Shown: positions 23,262-35,231, counted from the stretch's first letter. The stretch is 64,000 nucleotides of DNA from Coenobita brevimanus (GCA_032717465.1 CM064732.1:30923638-30987637); one strand, 5' to 3'. Notes: generated by a model not told the origin, from the letters alone. Program-made: numbers and translations.

Positions 23262-23650
23262 GTCTCCACTTATTTCAGTGGAGGCTATTGTTTTTGCTGG
23301 TATTATTTTTTCCAGCCTGAGAGTCTCGTGATGATTCCAAGAGAACTGGAGACTGCGTGAGGAGTCTGAAAGGCCCAGGCTAAGTGTTCTGGCATCGCAA
23401 TTGCTGATAGAAACAAAAATTCCAAATTGTTTATGTGTCGTGGAAGGGCATGTCAGAAAGGGTCATATCATTATTATGTTGTGAAAAAGATAAATTGGTC
23501 GTGTCTTTAGACTTGCGTAACGAATCTGCATTGTCTAGGTTATGTTTCCTGGTATGGGCTATTGCCGATGGAAAAAATCCAAATCTCCCCAGTAGGGTCA
23601 AGGTGATTGTAAGAAACAGTAGGTGGAGCCTAGTGACTGTCTGCAGGACG
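23262..23650 (+). repeat. R2 dispersed repeat, copy d
   Basis: Complete-looking R2: palindromic head 'tccacttatttcagtgga', then 'gattccaagagaactggaga', 'gaagggcatgtcagaaaggg' and 'tgactgtctgcaggacg'. The next R1 copy starts at once. Confidence 0.7.
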
Positions 23651-24225
23651 TTTTTATTTTTTTTTTCTTTGCGGTCTTTTACTTCGATCTTGATGATGTT
23701 ATACATGAAGGTACCCTTGGGTAACTCAAGTCCTTCTACAAAATATAAATGACCTTGACCAATTTTTTAAATGTGTTATACTGATTTTCATCATAAAAAC
23801 TGCATATTTGAAATTGAAGTATCTCAGAAACTAACTGAGATATAGATATTTGGTTGAAAATTCCACGATAAAAAAGTTTGCTAACTAATCATGACTTAGT
23901 AATTTGCCATTCAGTCTAATGGAAAATACCAAATTCAAATCTGCTGAGTTTTGTTTTTTTCTGCAACACATTTTATAGAAATCCACAAAAGTTTTAAAGT
24001 TGTAACATTCCACATATATAGCTTTGGTCCCTTTTATGATCTGAAAGGAATATGATTACCGTAAAGTGTACAGTTAGCCAATTACTGAGACAAATATAAA
24101 ATCTATACATGCGTACTTCGAAACATTTGTCTTCAAATCTTGTTGATGTTACACAAGATGTTACTTTAGGGTCTTCAAATCATGTTTACATTATATATAC
24201 CTTTTATACGATCTATATACTCTGT

Positions 24226-24717
24226 GTTAAACCACGTTCCTCGCCTCACAATCACCAGTTGATGAGTGCAAGTGTGTGGTATGGAAAGGTATTGGACATT
24301 TTCAGTCGATGGTGTTCTTTTGGGTGAGGTACTTCACTTTTTGTACATATGTAAATGCATTCCATCATCTTGTATAAGTTTTCTTAATTAGGGTCGACAG
24401 CTGACGTATATGGAATAGTTCTTGTCTCCCCTGGTTCTCTTTCATAAACAGATGTCCCCTATATTAGTTTCTCCCTCGACTGACAGTCAGCAGGCGATGA
24501 GTGCCGGTATGTAATGCAGAAAGGCAGTACATATCTGCAGTCGATGGTGTTCTCTTGCTCGGGATATTTTTCCCATTATTGTAGGCTTAGTTATTTGCAT
24601 CTTTAGGATTTAGTATGGGTTAGTGATTTGTCTGTTAGGTTTATTAGTCTTAGGGTTATTAGATTTTTTTTTTTATGTAATAAAAAACGAAAAAATAAAA
24701 AAGTAACAAAAACTACA

Positions 24718-24722
<5 letters not shown>
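24226..24722 (+). mobile_element. LINE-A 3' UTR, copy 2 (5'-truncated)
   Basis: Starts at 'ttaaaccacgttcctcgcc', equivalent to a point within the 3' UTR of the 12.2-13 kb copy, and keeps both structured repeats ('caccagttgatgagtgc' and 'cgactgacagtcagcagg'), 'cttcactttttgtacatat' and the A-rich end. Followed by TA then GT repeats, again matching the tail behaviour of copy 1. Confidence 0.85.

Positions 24723-24780
<58 letters not shown>
24723..24780. repeat. Compound microsatellite (TA)n(GT)n
   Basis: TA units followed by about 16 GT units, directly at the 3' end of the LINE-A copy. Confidence 0.95.
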
Positions 24781-24784
<4 letters not shown>

Positions 24785-24792
24785 TCATATAT

Positions 24793-24845
24793 ATAGTTGC
24801 CTTAAATTAATGACCAGGGACTTCGGCCCCAATGGTCGATAGACA
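24793..24845 (+). mobile_element. 3' tail with TTCG-loop hairpin, copy 2
   Basis: 'taatgaccagggacttcggc' continuing 'cccaatggtcgatagac', nearly identical to the reversed module at 9861-9905 (one A for G inside the stem). Lies between the GT repeat and the resumed R1 end. Confidence 0.6.
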
Positions 24846-24945
24846 AAAATAATTTAGTAAATGAATAATTAAATGGAAATATAAATACTTCAGGCGAAGC
24901 TTACTTATTGTGGCTTCACAGTAAGAACAGGTAACTAATTATTGC

Positions 24946-25579
24946 TGTTGTTCCTGTTATTATCATTAAGGACATTGTCTTTGCCGCCAATGAATACTTT
25001 TTCAACTTCAGAGGAATTAATTCCTCCATAATCATAAGGCTCTTCCGAGTCGAATAAAATCGTTGTTTGTAGCAAAAGCAAATACAAAAGAGTTCATGGT
25101 CCTGGAGTGATTTTTGTGGTCGGGAAATAAAAATATCGAATTTTGTACCAAGTAATGAAAGACGATTTTACTTTGCTAAGAAGAAACTAATGTAGCCAAT
25201 GACAGTTTTTTAAAAACCTTTGTGTAACAGATGATTTCATTCAGCTTCGGGATGACTTTCTGAAACACCTTTTTAGTTTTTTTGGTCAGAGGAAGAACGG
25301 TCCTGAAAACTGTTTAATATCGCCTGTTCAAGTAACCAGGATAAAAGAAATACGACGTCATGGTAAAGTAGAGGTTAAGAAAGAAGGCCTCGACCCTCCT
25401 TCCCGTCCTCAACCATCAATTTCTCCAATCGCAATGAACAGGAAAAATTGAGAAGTACAGAGAATGAAGGGAAAAAAAAAAGACAAGCTAAAGGGAAGAA
25501 TGGCATTATAAATAAGAGGAAACGGTCTGATATGAAGGAGAGAAAGATGAAGAGAGGAAGTGGAGGAGAACCATAGTTA

Positions 25580-25584
<5 letters not shown>
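24946..25584. other. No gene seen
   Basis: AT-rich sequence with no domain-bearing frame and no similarity I noticed to other parts of the window. Confidence 0.4.

Positions 25585-25638
<54 letters not shown>
25585..25638. repeat. (GA)n microsatellite
   Basis: About 27 uninterrupted GA units. Confidence 0.95.
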
Positions 25639-25640
<2 letters not shown>

Positions 25641-25784
25641 AGGCAGTGGTAGTGATCTCGATCATGTGATCAGGCTAACTGCCCATAAATGAAATAACTG
25701 CTTCCTTACTGTGCGAGGATAGACCATTAAGGAATATAAAAGGAAGTGAAGCAAAAGGATGTCATAAGGCTGGTATTTTGATAG

Positions 25785-25960
25785 ACAAATAGATAAATAA
25801 ATAAATAAATAAAAATAAATAAGTGATTATATATAGATAGATAGGTAGATATAAATAGATAGATAGATAGATATTAATAAATATATATCTATATATATTT
25901 AGATAGACGGATAGACACAAATAGATAGACAGACAAACAGATCGATAGGTAGATATAGAA
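25785..25960. repeat. Degenerate AAAT/GATA tetranucleotide tract
   Basis: AAAT units shading into imperfect GATA/ATAG and ATAT units across ~175 bp. No element was recognised beside it. Confidence 0.85.
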
Positions 25961-27564
25961 TGATAGTTGGTTCGATGGAGAGTGGATAGACAGAAAAGGA
26001 TGAACGGAGCCAGAAATAGAGCGCTGCAATGTTGATCAAATTTTTCATCCCACTTTGTGTCTCTCGTTAACTGTGAATGTATAAATAAACCGGAGGGCTC
26101 CAGAAAACGCGCAATTAAGTTAACTAACCCCACAGTACCATGACGCCTTTTTTATTACATTATTTTTACCAGTAACAGAATTTATCTAATAAAAAAAAAA
26201 ACTAACTGAAAGAAATAGAAATGAGTCTTAATTAACTTCTTTACCCCGATGACGCATTTTTCATTTCATTCTTAACATCGCCAATGATTTTATGTAAATC
26301 TGGGGAAGATTTTAGAAGAAGATTTACATGCATGAAAGGCCTCCCCAAAGCTTTAATGGCCAAGAGGTAGCAGTAATACACAAGACATCCTTGGGTTTGA
26401 AGGGGTTAAAGTATCCGGGTACAATTTTGTAACATCGAATGCTGAGTTTTATGACTGGTGCTTTAATTTATGTTGCTGCCTTTATTTATGCAGTTGCTTT
26501 TACACTGTGAAATATATTTATACGGTTAACTATACTTATGCGCTTTCTATGTACATTTCAATAAGTTTTTAGTACAGTTACTTATATTTATTTATTCCCG
26601 ACCAATAACTTACACTATAGTCCTTTTACCTTGTTTTGGCCTAGATTTTTGTCCTGCTGCAGCTTATTTTACGTAGCTCAGTAACAGAATAACACAACGC
26701 CGTGACTGTACATACTATCCATAGCACTTCTTGACTAACATCAAGTTACGGTGTTAATCTCTTGATTCAAGGCTGAGAGAGGGCAAGTTCAGGCCGATTC
26801 TTTGTGAAAAGCTATAGTACAGTAATTTATGCTTTTTATCATTATTTTCTCAGGGCGAGTAACGCCATAGGCGCAACTAGCTGGGAACAGGGAAGAGCAC
26901 TCTAGGGGGCAAGACTTTGACTTTGCCCTTTGACCTAACATCCTTCCCAGACCTCCATCCATTCCAAGGGGTCCGTTTCAAGTTAGTTCTAACTGTTTAA
27001 GTTGACTTTTCCCTGACATCTTGACGGTTGACTTATTGATCATCATTGGCTAATATTCGGCCCATACACCAGATTTGGTAAACAAAATAATCTTATTTCA
27101 GATATTTTAGTCACAAGGTGGATTATTTGACATATCCTTGCCACTTTTACCTTTCACTTTTTTTTTCTTTACTGAATCACAATAGACTTTTGAAGCCTAC
27201 ACAATTTTTACCAAATTAAGTCTGAATTGGGTAACAACTGTCTGAGTTAACGTTTCCCTTGATATACAACCTATGACTTTTTCGTGACTAAAATTTAATT
27301 ACTTCTTCTCATGGCCCTCAGTCAAGTTTCCAGATGTGGTGCAGTTTCATCCTAAAGTCTTTCCATATTCTTCCTGGCAGACAGACATACATAGCCTACA
27401 AACAAACACACAGAGAGGCAGAGAGGTGGCAGAACAGACGGACAGGCAGACAGACAAATAAGTTCTTCGAAGGTAAAAACGAAAAATACGATGTGTCTGA
27501 GTGTTCGTAATACATTAAAAATTTCAGACGTAATAACTAAGAGGTTCCACGGTCGTATTCTTTC

Positions 27565-27567
<3 letters not shown>
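25961..27567. other. No gene seen
   Basis: 1.6 kb of AT-rich sequence without a supportable frame. Around 26640-26830 a phrase ('cagcttattttacgtagct') recurs at 59640-59660, with loose similarity around it, so a very old dispersed repeat is possible. Confidence 0.35.
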
Positions 27568-27629
<62 letters not shown>

Positions 27630-27676
27630 TTCTCGGTATGTCTGCATATGGTTTCCTTTTCCTTTTAGCTGTTCTA

Positions 27677-27745
<69 letters not shown>

Positions 27746-27799
27746 GTGTTGAGTAATGGAAATGGTATTCATTGAACATGCTGGCAAAGAATGAAACAA

Positions 27800-27830
<31 letters not shown>

Positions 27831-27860
27831 GGGGGGGGAGAGAGAGAGAGAGGATGGATG
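27568..27860. repeat. Cluster of (CA)n, (CT)n and (GA)n microsatellites
   Basis: About 30 CA units at 27568-27627, about 32 CT units at 27679-27743, and imperfect GA at 27799-27853. Translated peptides here are artefacts of the repeats. Confidence 0.95.
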
Positions 27861-28587
27861 GAGGTAAGGAATTTAAACAGAAATAAGCTAAAGTGAAAAA
27901 AAAATGTAATCAAGCAACAAAAAAAAAAAAAAAAAAAAGATTTGTTGACGAAAGAAGTAACCCGTTTGACAAATTAATTTAATCATGAAAAAGTACTTAC
28001 TCCCAAAGTCTAAAGTGGTGTTCTTTAAAAGTACGAAAAAAGCTTAACTTAAAAAAAAAAAAAGACAAAATCAACGAGTTAAGTAAAATCATTAAAAAAA
28101 AAATAATCCATGAAAAAAACAATATGCGTTAGTTGCTGAAATAGTTGTTGTTGTTGCTTTACCCCAATTTGTCTGACTGAGCAGACCTATCAACCACAGG
28201 TGGGGTATTCCTACAGGTAAAGTACAATACAAACATCACCTATGAATCCTGCCCCCTCTTATGGTCGACGGCATCTCACCAAGATTGGACCAGGGGCCCT
28301 CCCAGGACGAGGTGTAAGGAAATATGAATTTGGTTTCCGAATGGACGCCACAGCTGCTCTGTCCAGGTGTGCACAGCGCCACCACATGTAGGTTCCTCGT
28401 CAGCACCTCATTTACGAGCATTAATGGAAACTGAATATAATTAGGGGAAAATTACAAAAGAATAAAATGGAAATCAGAGCACCTAAATTACACATAGGGC
28501 AACTATAGTCCTACGATCAGACACCATTAGGACAAAAAGATGAAGAAATAGGAATCCAGACCATGAGGACGATTATGAAAAAAGTCT
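27861..28587. other. No gene; A-rich then mixed sequence
   Basis: A runs at 27920-27938 and 28050-28065. 28140-28440 is a more complex, GC-richer block that looks like a mobile-element fragment, but I cannot name it and found no second copy. Confidence 0.35.
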
Positions 28588-28918
28588 GTCTATCAATCTA
28601 TCTATTGCCAGACGCCTTAATCCCATACGGGGTGGCCACAAACAAATCGCTTTCACGTCGCCCTGTCCCCCGCCATTTCACACCCCCGTCTCTTATATAC
28701 CTCTCCACTCCATCCCTCCAACTCATCCTTGGCCTCCCCCTCTCCCCTTGCACCCCACTCACATACACTCTCCTCGTCAGTTTCTCACTCTCCATCCTCT
28801 CCACATGACCAAACCACCTCAGTGTGTTTCTCCTAACACTTCCTCTCATATCCACATCCACACCACAACGCTCCTTCACATCCTCGTTTGTCAGTCTGGC
28901 TCTCCATGTGACTCCACA
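28588..28918 (-). mobile_element. RTE-3, copy 1 (5'-truncated 3' end)
   Basis: Minus frame within 28598-28918 encodes the RTE-type end 'VTWRARLTNEDVKERCGVD', 'LRWFGHVERMESEKL' and 'GERGRPRMSWRDGVERYI'. The frame runs through the 3' tail 'tgtggccaccccgtatggg' and '...ggcgtctggcaat' into an (AGAT)n tail. The plus-strand copy at 52372-54004 matches it closely. The same tail ends the 5S-derived SINE at 51545-51735. Confidence 0.88.
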
Positions 28919-29054
28919 AATATAAAAATGAAATAAAACAAGTAGAGAAACAGAAAAGTAACTGGAACGAAAGCAACAAAAAACAAATAGGGATGCTAGG
29001 TAAGCAGTCCTGGATATGAATTTTGGATGCTGCAATTGTTTTGGAAAGGTATAG

Positions 29055-29215
29055 CGTGTTTTGATGAAAGAAATGCATTCGAGGGTCGAATGCTAATCAC
29101 CTACCAAAAAATGTCATGGGATAAGGCATGTTACTGTACCTACAAACCAGATTTCAAGACAATTCGAAATACTCTACGGAATTCAGTCACCTCATTTCGC
29201 AGTAGGCGGCAATAA
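29055..29215 (-). repeat. R4 dispersed repeat, inverted fragment
   Basis: Reverse complement of the end of R4 copy 1: 'gcattcgagggtcgaatgct' hairpin, then text equivalent to 'aactacaaaccaaatg' and 'ctacggaattcagtcac' (compare positions 218-275). Somewhat diverged. Confidence 0.6.
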
Positions 29216-29304
29216 ATGATAAGTACTACGATATAATTATTTTCAAGATACTCCAGGTGAATCTTTGATCGTAGTAAATGAATCGGGCCTACAAAAAATG
29301 GTTT

Positions 29305-29490
29305 AGATACTCCATGCTACCATCATTTTCAGTGAAAATTTCTTTAAAGGACTGTAAAGTTACTTCGTACCATCATTTTTTGTTGGAATTTCTAACATTG
29401 TGAAACTCTTACTTGCTATTACTATTTTTTGTGTGGAAATTTTTCATACTGACGTAATGGTTACTATCTACCTTCATTTTTTGTTGATCG
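29305..29490. repeat. Degenerate ~50-bp tandem repeat
   Basis: About four units built on 'taccatcattttttgttgg' followed by 'aatttctaacattgtgaaac' variants. It leads directly into the palindrome at 29492-29627. Confidence 0.55.
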
Positions 29491-29491
29491 T

Positions 29492-29627
29492 GTGAAGGCG
29501 TCCACGGAGTGGAATGCTGAATCGCGCCTGTAGGCCAAAAAGAAATCACTATAATATGATTAAAGACCGGGGTTTTCCCTTTGGCCATTGGGCGCAATTC
29601 AGCGTTCCACCCCGTGGATGCCTTCAC
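29492..29627. repeat. Long imperfect palindrome (hairpin element)
   Basis: Left arm begins 'gtgaaggcgtccacggagtg' and right arm ends 'gtggatgccttcac'. The arms are ~50 bp with few mismatches around a ~35-bp centre. This is the form of a foldback/MITE-like element. Confidence 0.75.
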
Positions 29628-29818
29628 TTGCTTTCAGTTCGCTTACATCTTTTTGATGCTTTTCACAAGCTGCTGCCTCTCCTTTGGCTTAGTTGCTCTC
29701 TTATTTTTCCTAACGCTGTTTCTGTTTTGAATTCATTGATCTCCTTTTTTGTGCTTTTGTTCTAATCGCTTTTTGTGTTTGATAACTTCTCTATTAACTA
29801 TATGTCATCTCCCGTTTT

Positions 29819-29820
<2 letters not shown>

Positions 29821-29864
<44 letters not shown>

Positions 29865-30195
29865 TGTCTGTCTGTCTGTCTGTCTGTTCCCATTATATCT
29901 CATGAACAGCTTGAGCAATCAAAATGAAACCATCAGGGTATCAAGATGTGGCCAAAATCTTGGCCGAGTTAAAAAACGGGCTCTCAGAGTCAAGGTCATG
30001 GTCACCAAAATGGCTGTCAAAGATCCACTAGTTTTTATCGCCGACCTTTTGCACCATTATATGTCATGAACGGCTTGAGCTAGCAACACGACACCTTCTT
30101 GGTATCAAGATATGGCCTAAATCTTGGACTTGGCCAACAGTATATTCTGGCGGGCGATTAGCATTCAGCTCCCGAATGCCTTTCTTTCATTGCTT
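29821..30195 (+). repeat. R4 dispersed repeat, copy 2
   Basis: Starts with a GT microsatellite (29821-29863) and TCTG units, then two tandem R4 units ('cattatatctcatgaacagc' at 29891 and 'cattatatgtcatgaacggc' at ~30055, about 165 bp apart). Ends with 'ggcgggcgattagcattcag' and the terminal hairpin. Confidence 0.75.
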
Positions 30196-30399
30196 TTGTT
30201 CTCAATATTCTTTCTACAGTATGTTTGATTTAATTGTTTGACATTATTTTTATTGCATTTCGTATTATTCTTCAATTTGTTTTTGTCTCATTGTTTATTT
30301 ATCTTTCTGCTTCCGTGACTAAAGTTGCTCCACGTGTAATTAATGAGTTTACTTTTATTCTTTTGTGATACCTCCTCTAATTATTGCCCACTTGTACCA

Positions 30400-30426
30400 A
30401 GGCGGAGCGGTAATGTTTGTGCCCAC

Positions 30427-30486
<60 letters not shown>

Positions 30487-30895
30487 CTGTTCCCATTATA
30501 TCTCATGAACGGTTTGAGCTATCAACATGAAACTTTCAGGTTATCAAGGTACGGCGGGGTCAAGGTCAAGGTCATCAAAACTGCTGCCAAAGGTCAGCAA
30601 GTTTTTTCGCCCACCTTTAGCACCATTATACCTCATCAACGGTTTGAGCTATCAATATGAAACCTTCAGGGTATCAAGATATGACCAAAATCTTCGTGTC
30701 CCCTTGGGGGGGGGTTCCTGGGAGTGGCGTCCCCCAGCTCCCCAGGGAGGGAGGCTGCTATCCGTCCCCCACCCCAGGAGGGGCCTCGCCCCCCTGCCCT
30801 CTCCCATGGGGGCTGCGCTTGTAACTTGGCCAACAGCATATTCTGGCGGGTGGTTAGCATTCGGTTCCCAGATACCTTTCTTTCATTATATTAAT
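30400..30895 (+). repeat. R4 dispersed repeat, copy 3 with GC-rich insert
   Basis: GT microsatellite (30430-30484), two R4 units (30493 and ~30624), then about 130 bp of GC-rich sequence (30690-30820) absent from the other copies, and the usual end 'cttggccaacagcatattct'. The GC-rich block is probably an insertion. Confidence 0.7.
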
Positions 30896-31189
30896 TTTTT
30901 GTTAGTTGCATTATTCTGAAAACATTGCTGTAAATATTGTTTTTTGATGAAATCGTTATGGGTGTCTTCTTTTTGTTTGAAAATTTATGCTTGTTTTGTT
31001 TAGTCTTGCTTTTTAAATTTTTTTTTTTGCTTCTCAAGAGAATAACATTTTAATTTTTCGGGCAGATGCCTTTCACTTAGTTAATCTCAGTTCATAGTAG
31101 TGCTTCCTCTGTTATCTGATCAATAAATACGTTTTCTAATTTTCAGAATTTTCTTATATTACCAGCTATCTGTTTAATCTTACATCCTC

Positions 31190-31192
<3 letters not shown>

Positions 31193-31229
<37 letters not shown>

Positions 31230-31236
31230 ACTGTCC

Positions 31237-31267
<31 letters not shown>

Positions 31268-31285
31268 TGTCTCTCTCTCTCTGTC

Positions 31286-31335
<50 letters not shown>

Positions 31336-31396
31336 GTTACTTTCCTCCTTCCTAGTTTTCTCTTTTGTCAGCAAATTCAATGAATACGATTTTCAT

Positions 31397-31449
<53 letters not shown>

Positions 31450-31495
31450 GCCAAGAACGGCTTCAGGGACAACAAGAGCATATGCAAGCACAAAG

Positions 31496-31541
<46 letters not shown>
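31193..31541. repeat. (CT)n, (GA)n and (TG)n microsatellites
   Basis: Imperfect CT 31193-31332, GA 31400-31445, TG 31496-31541, separated by short unique text. Confidence 0.95.
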
Positions 31542-31543
<2 letters not shown>

Positions 31544-31554
31544 CTTCACTCACG

Positions 31555-32814
31555 GATGTTTCTTTCGGGGTTTACACCCGTAGCCTAAAGTCTATGTACA
31601 GGGATTCCACTAGGCAGTGGGCCTGGGAACACGTAGCCTGACCCCTCACTGATGGCCCCTTCAGCATAGGTAACCCTGTCTTCCTAATGAGTCTGGGGTG
31701 AATCTACTGCCTAATGTATGGTCTACCAGATTTCTGGGTATACAAACTCCCCACCACGACAAGGTGGCTTCTGGTGGGGGGCACGACAGACAGAGGTCCT
31801 AGCAGACTCCTGCAACCCTACTCAGTAGATGGTCATCGTGAATCTTCATGCCACCACCATTACTGGCTGGGAAGGGCCTTGTGAAGTGGTGGGGCTGGCA
31901 CCCTCACCATTACATCATATCCATTCATTGTGCATGCCCATTTCTATACTCACCTCGCAAGTCATCTTTTCATTCAAATCAAAAGACTTTTGGGAACAAG
32001 ATAGAGTGATGGTGACAGGTCATAGATGTAGTTGGAAGTCGCAAGCTCGAGTCCTGCACGTAGGTGGCAATGGCCCAGAGGTCTTTGGCATGACGGCATA
32101 GGAGCAGGCCATGCCTTCAGCAACATCCTGTGCAGCTGAGCAGCTGGAAACGGAAGCCCAATTGCTTACCCCTGGCGGGGAGGGATTTAGAAAAGGTAAT
32201 CTGAACATTTGTTGCTCGACACCACCTGGGCATGTGTATGTCAAGACATCTCACATTGCGGTCGAAAAAACAAAAGAATCCTCTGCCTCTTGCTTCCTGA
32301 AGTATATGAACCTTGCTTGATACTGACTAAGACACATGACCATGCTGTAGAACTGCTATTTTTTCCCATGAACTGAAAAGATGTAAAACTGACAATGCTG
32401 CCTTATCTGAGACACGCCTCCCAGGGGAGGGCAACTTAATGGAAGCAGGAGAATGGAATACCTATTTCTATAGGGAATATGCAGGCAGAGTAAGGATAAC
32501 CACAGTAATGACTTTGCAGTCTCAAGCAACCTGCTTAGACGATCCAAGAATCACCTCTGGGTATATCAGAATGGCAGATGTCTTGGCATATACCACTCTC
32601 AAAAGGCCAGTATGCAACACTCATCAATGTTTATGCCTCAGTGCTTGATTCCAAGGACACTGTCAACGATTTTCTTTAATGACTCTGGACATTATCTTTC
32701 ATTCATTATCACATAATGACAAACTCATCCTGCTTGGAGATTTTAAGGCCAGAGTAGGAAAAGATGATCGCCTCTGGCAAAAAGGGCTGCCATGGTGTTG
32801 TTAACATAAACAAC
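31555..32814 (+). pseudogene. LINE-E leader and endonuclease, first part (heavily decayed)
   Basis: 31555-32230 is leader-like. From about 32360 frame-shifting pieces spell an APE-type endonuclease: 'ALSETRLPGEG' equivalents, 'YATLINVYAS', and 'DKLILLGDFKARVGKDDRLW' (GDFN altered to GDFK) near 32725. Several stops and frame changes make this the oldest-looking LINE here. It is interrupted at ~32814 and continues at ~33445. Confidence 0.75.
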
Positions 32815-33444
32815 TAGAAGACGCTCAGAGAGCGTATATCTCCGCCAGTGCCGCTGCCATTAAAAAGGATGCGGATCTGCATCAGTGGGTGTAGGATCCG
32901 GATCCGGATCCGTCCCCAAATTTAATTAATATGTTCTTGCTCCATGGCCCACCTTTCCACAAAATTTCATTGAAATTAACTGAAAAATTTTGGAGATATT
33001 GTGCGGGATACTCCGAATCTGGATCGGGATTCACCCTAAAATTTAATAAATTCTTCCTTGGCCCATTGCCCACCCTTCCACAAATTTCCATCAAAATCCG
33101 TTCATAGATTATTTAGTAATTCCGGATCCGGATCCGTGGATATAGGATCCACATCCGGACCTGCCCACAAATTTAATCAATTATTTTTTGGTCCATGGCC
33201 CACCTTTCCGCAAAATTCAATTAAAATTCATTGAGTACTTTTGGAGATAGTGTGCGGGATACTCCGGATCCGGACCCGGATCCGCCCCCAAATATAATAA
33301 TTTCTTCCTTGGTCCATGGTCCACCCTTCCACAAAACTTCATCAATATCGGTTCCTAACCTTTTGAGTAATCTTGCTAACAGACAGTCAGACAGACATAC
33401 CAACCAACGCGGGATAAAACATAGCCTACTTGGCGGAGGTACCA
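32815..33444. mobile_element. GGATCC-rich element nested in LINE-E endonuclease
   Basis: Starts 'aactagaagacgctcagaga' with 'tatctccgcca' and ends 'tggcggaggta', which is its near-perfect inverted complement. Inside are four ~120-bp tandem units, each with 'ggatccg', 'caaatttaat', 'ttcttggtccatgg' and 'ccacctttccacaaaa' variants. No coding frame. Removing it rejoins the LINE-E endonuclease ('VVNIN' then 'RLFSLQSEYSLVI'). Confidence 0.75.
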
Positions 33445-34101
33445 GTGTCTTTAGACTGTTTTCCTTACAGTCAGAATACAGTCTGGTCATCATCAACACC
33501 ATTTTTCAATTTAAAAGAATTCAAGACCACATGGATGCCCCGACGATCCAGACATTGGCACCTAATTGACTATGTAGTTGTAAGCCAGCAAGATCGAGAA
33601 TTTCTTATAATACGAGGTATGGGAGGTGCTGAGTGCTCAATATACAGTACCATAATCTTAGACTCACCAAACTGCAGCTAGTCATATGCCCAGAAATGTG
33701 CCATAGACCATCCTCAAAGAAACTAAACCAGCATTTTAAAGAATGTGACAACTTGTACCACTTTACACAGCACAATTTCAGACAACCTCTCCCAATGCCC
33801 ACCACTTAACTCAACAAACAAGGCAACAAATCTAGACACACAGTGGCTGAACACTAAAACACTGTTTCAAAGCAGTGCAGAAGAACCTACAGGATTCTCC
33901 ACTTGCCACCTTAAAGACTAGTTTGATGGAAATGCCGAGGACGTCCATGGCCTTCTTGCAATGGAGACTAGTGCACGTAACAATTGGTTGAATCATCCTA
34001 GCTCTTTATCCTTAAAAATTGATTTCCAGAATCTCAGAAGTTAAACCAGAGAAAACTGCGTGACATGGAGAACAAATGGTGGACTGATCAAGCAGGAGAG
34101 C
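33445..34101 (+). pseudogene. LINE-E endonuclease C-half and linker
   Basis: Contains 'TTWMPRRSRHWHLIDYVV' (frame 33430-33681), the Trp-His-x-Ile-Asp-Tyr region of this endonuclease type, then a decayed linker ending in 'DMENKWWTDQAGEL' at 34062-34101, where the JOCK insertion begins. Confidence 0.75.
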
Positions 34102-34439
34102 TTTTTTTTTTATGTGAGGAAGAAGGAACCAAAGGCCGCGAGCCCGCAAAATTGTTCCTACCAAGAGAAAAACAAAATACAAGAGAGAGCCAAATTCAAG
34201 ATCCGATCATTTCGAGATGCTTGGACACACTGCGTTTGAAAGACTGGAGATCATAGGAAGCAGGAAATACAGACAGAGGGAGACAGTTCCAGAGTTGACC
34301 TGTTGCATAAATGAAGGACCGGGAGTAACGGTTAACTCTCATATTAGAGAGTTGGACAGAAAAGGGATGAGAGTTTGCTGCTAGACGGGTGTTACGTGCC
34401 CGTCCTAGAGGTGGAGGAATGCATGCAGGCAGTTCAGGG

Positions 34440-35231
34440 GAGCAGTGACCATTGAAGTAGCGATAGAAAAGAGATAAACATGCAACAGTGCGGTGAAGGG
34501 ACAGATGTTGAAGGGAGTCAGTAAGAGAGTCAGTAAGAGATGAAAAGCCTTTGACTCCACCCTATTGATAGAGCTGTATGTGGGGAAGCTCTCCACACAT
34601 GACAGTTGTACTCCACACAGGGGAGGATAAAACTCCTGTATAGAGTCAACAATCGTGCAGGGGTAAAGAAGGAATGGAGTCGACTTAGCACATCTAATTT
34701 CTTGGAAGCAGATTTTACAAGAGATGTAATATGATCTTTCCAAGATAAGTCCCGAGTAAATGAAACCCCAAGCACGTTCAAGGATGATGCAGGATTAAGC
34801 TGAATATTATTAAACATTAGTGGGTACTCCTGTGGAAGATTTTGTTGGGATGAAAGGTGTAAAACCTGAGTCTTTGATGCATTAAAAAACAACCTGATTG
34901 TTTTTCCCCAGTGAGAGATACGAGCCAAGTCAGACATTAGATGTGCCATAGCCTCATCCCTTGTTTGTTGAAGTAACTTTTGAGATGGACGTTGCGGGAA
35001 CCGAATGGAAAGGTGAAGGATGGAGTTATCAGTGTATGAGTGGATAGGGTTAGATGTACAGCTTAGAAGGTCATTGATGAATAAAAGGAAAAGAGTTGGT
35101 GATAGGACAGAACCCTGAGGAACACCACTGTTAATAGATCTAGGAGAAGAACGATGGTCTTCTACAACAGTGGCTATAGAATGACCAGAAAGGAAGCTAG
35201 AGATGAGGGCACAGATAGAAGGATAGAAACT
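34440..35231 (-). pseudogene. JOCK copy 1 RT palm end, thumb and C-terminus
   Basis: Holds motif B 'SGVPQGSVLSPTLF' and motif C, which reads Tyr-Thr-Asp-Asn (35024-35035) where copy 2 has Phe-Ala-Asp-Asp. Then 'DLARISHWGKTIRLFFNAS' and 'LNVLGVSFTRDLSWKDHI' (frame 34530-34949). A stop at 35232 and a frameshift near 34560 also disrupt it. Confidence 0.85.

Larger units (their letters stand above)
23651..24945 (+). repeat. R1 dispersed repeat, copy F, interrupted
   Basis: R1 body 23651-24225 without the head hairpin, then an insertion, then the R1 end 'ttattgtggcttcacagtaa' to 'acaggtaactaattattg' at 24903-24945. The interruption (24226 to about 24880) holds a LINE-A 3' end, microsatellites and the TTCG-hairpin tail. 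Confidence 0.7.
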
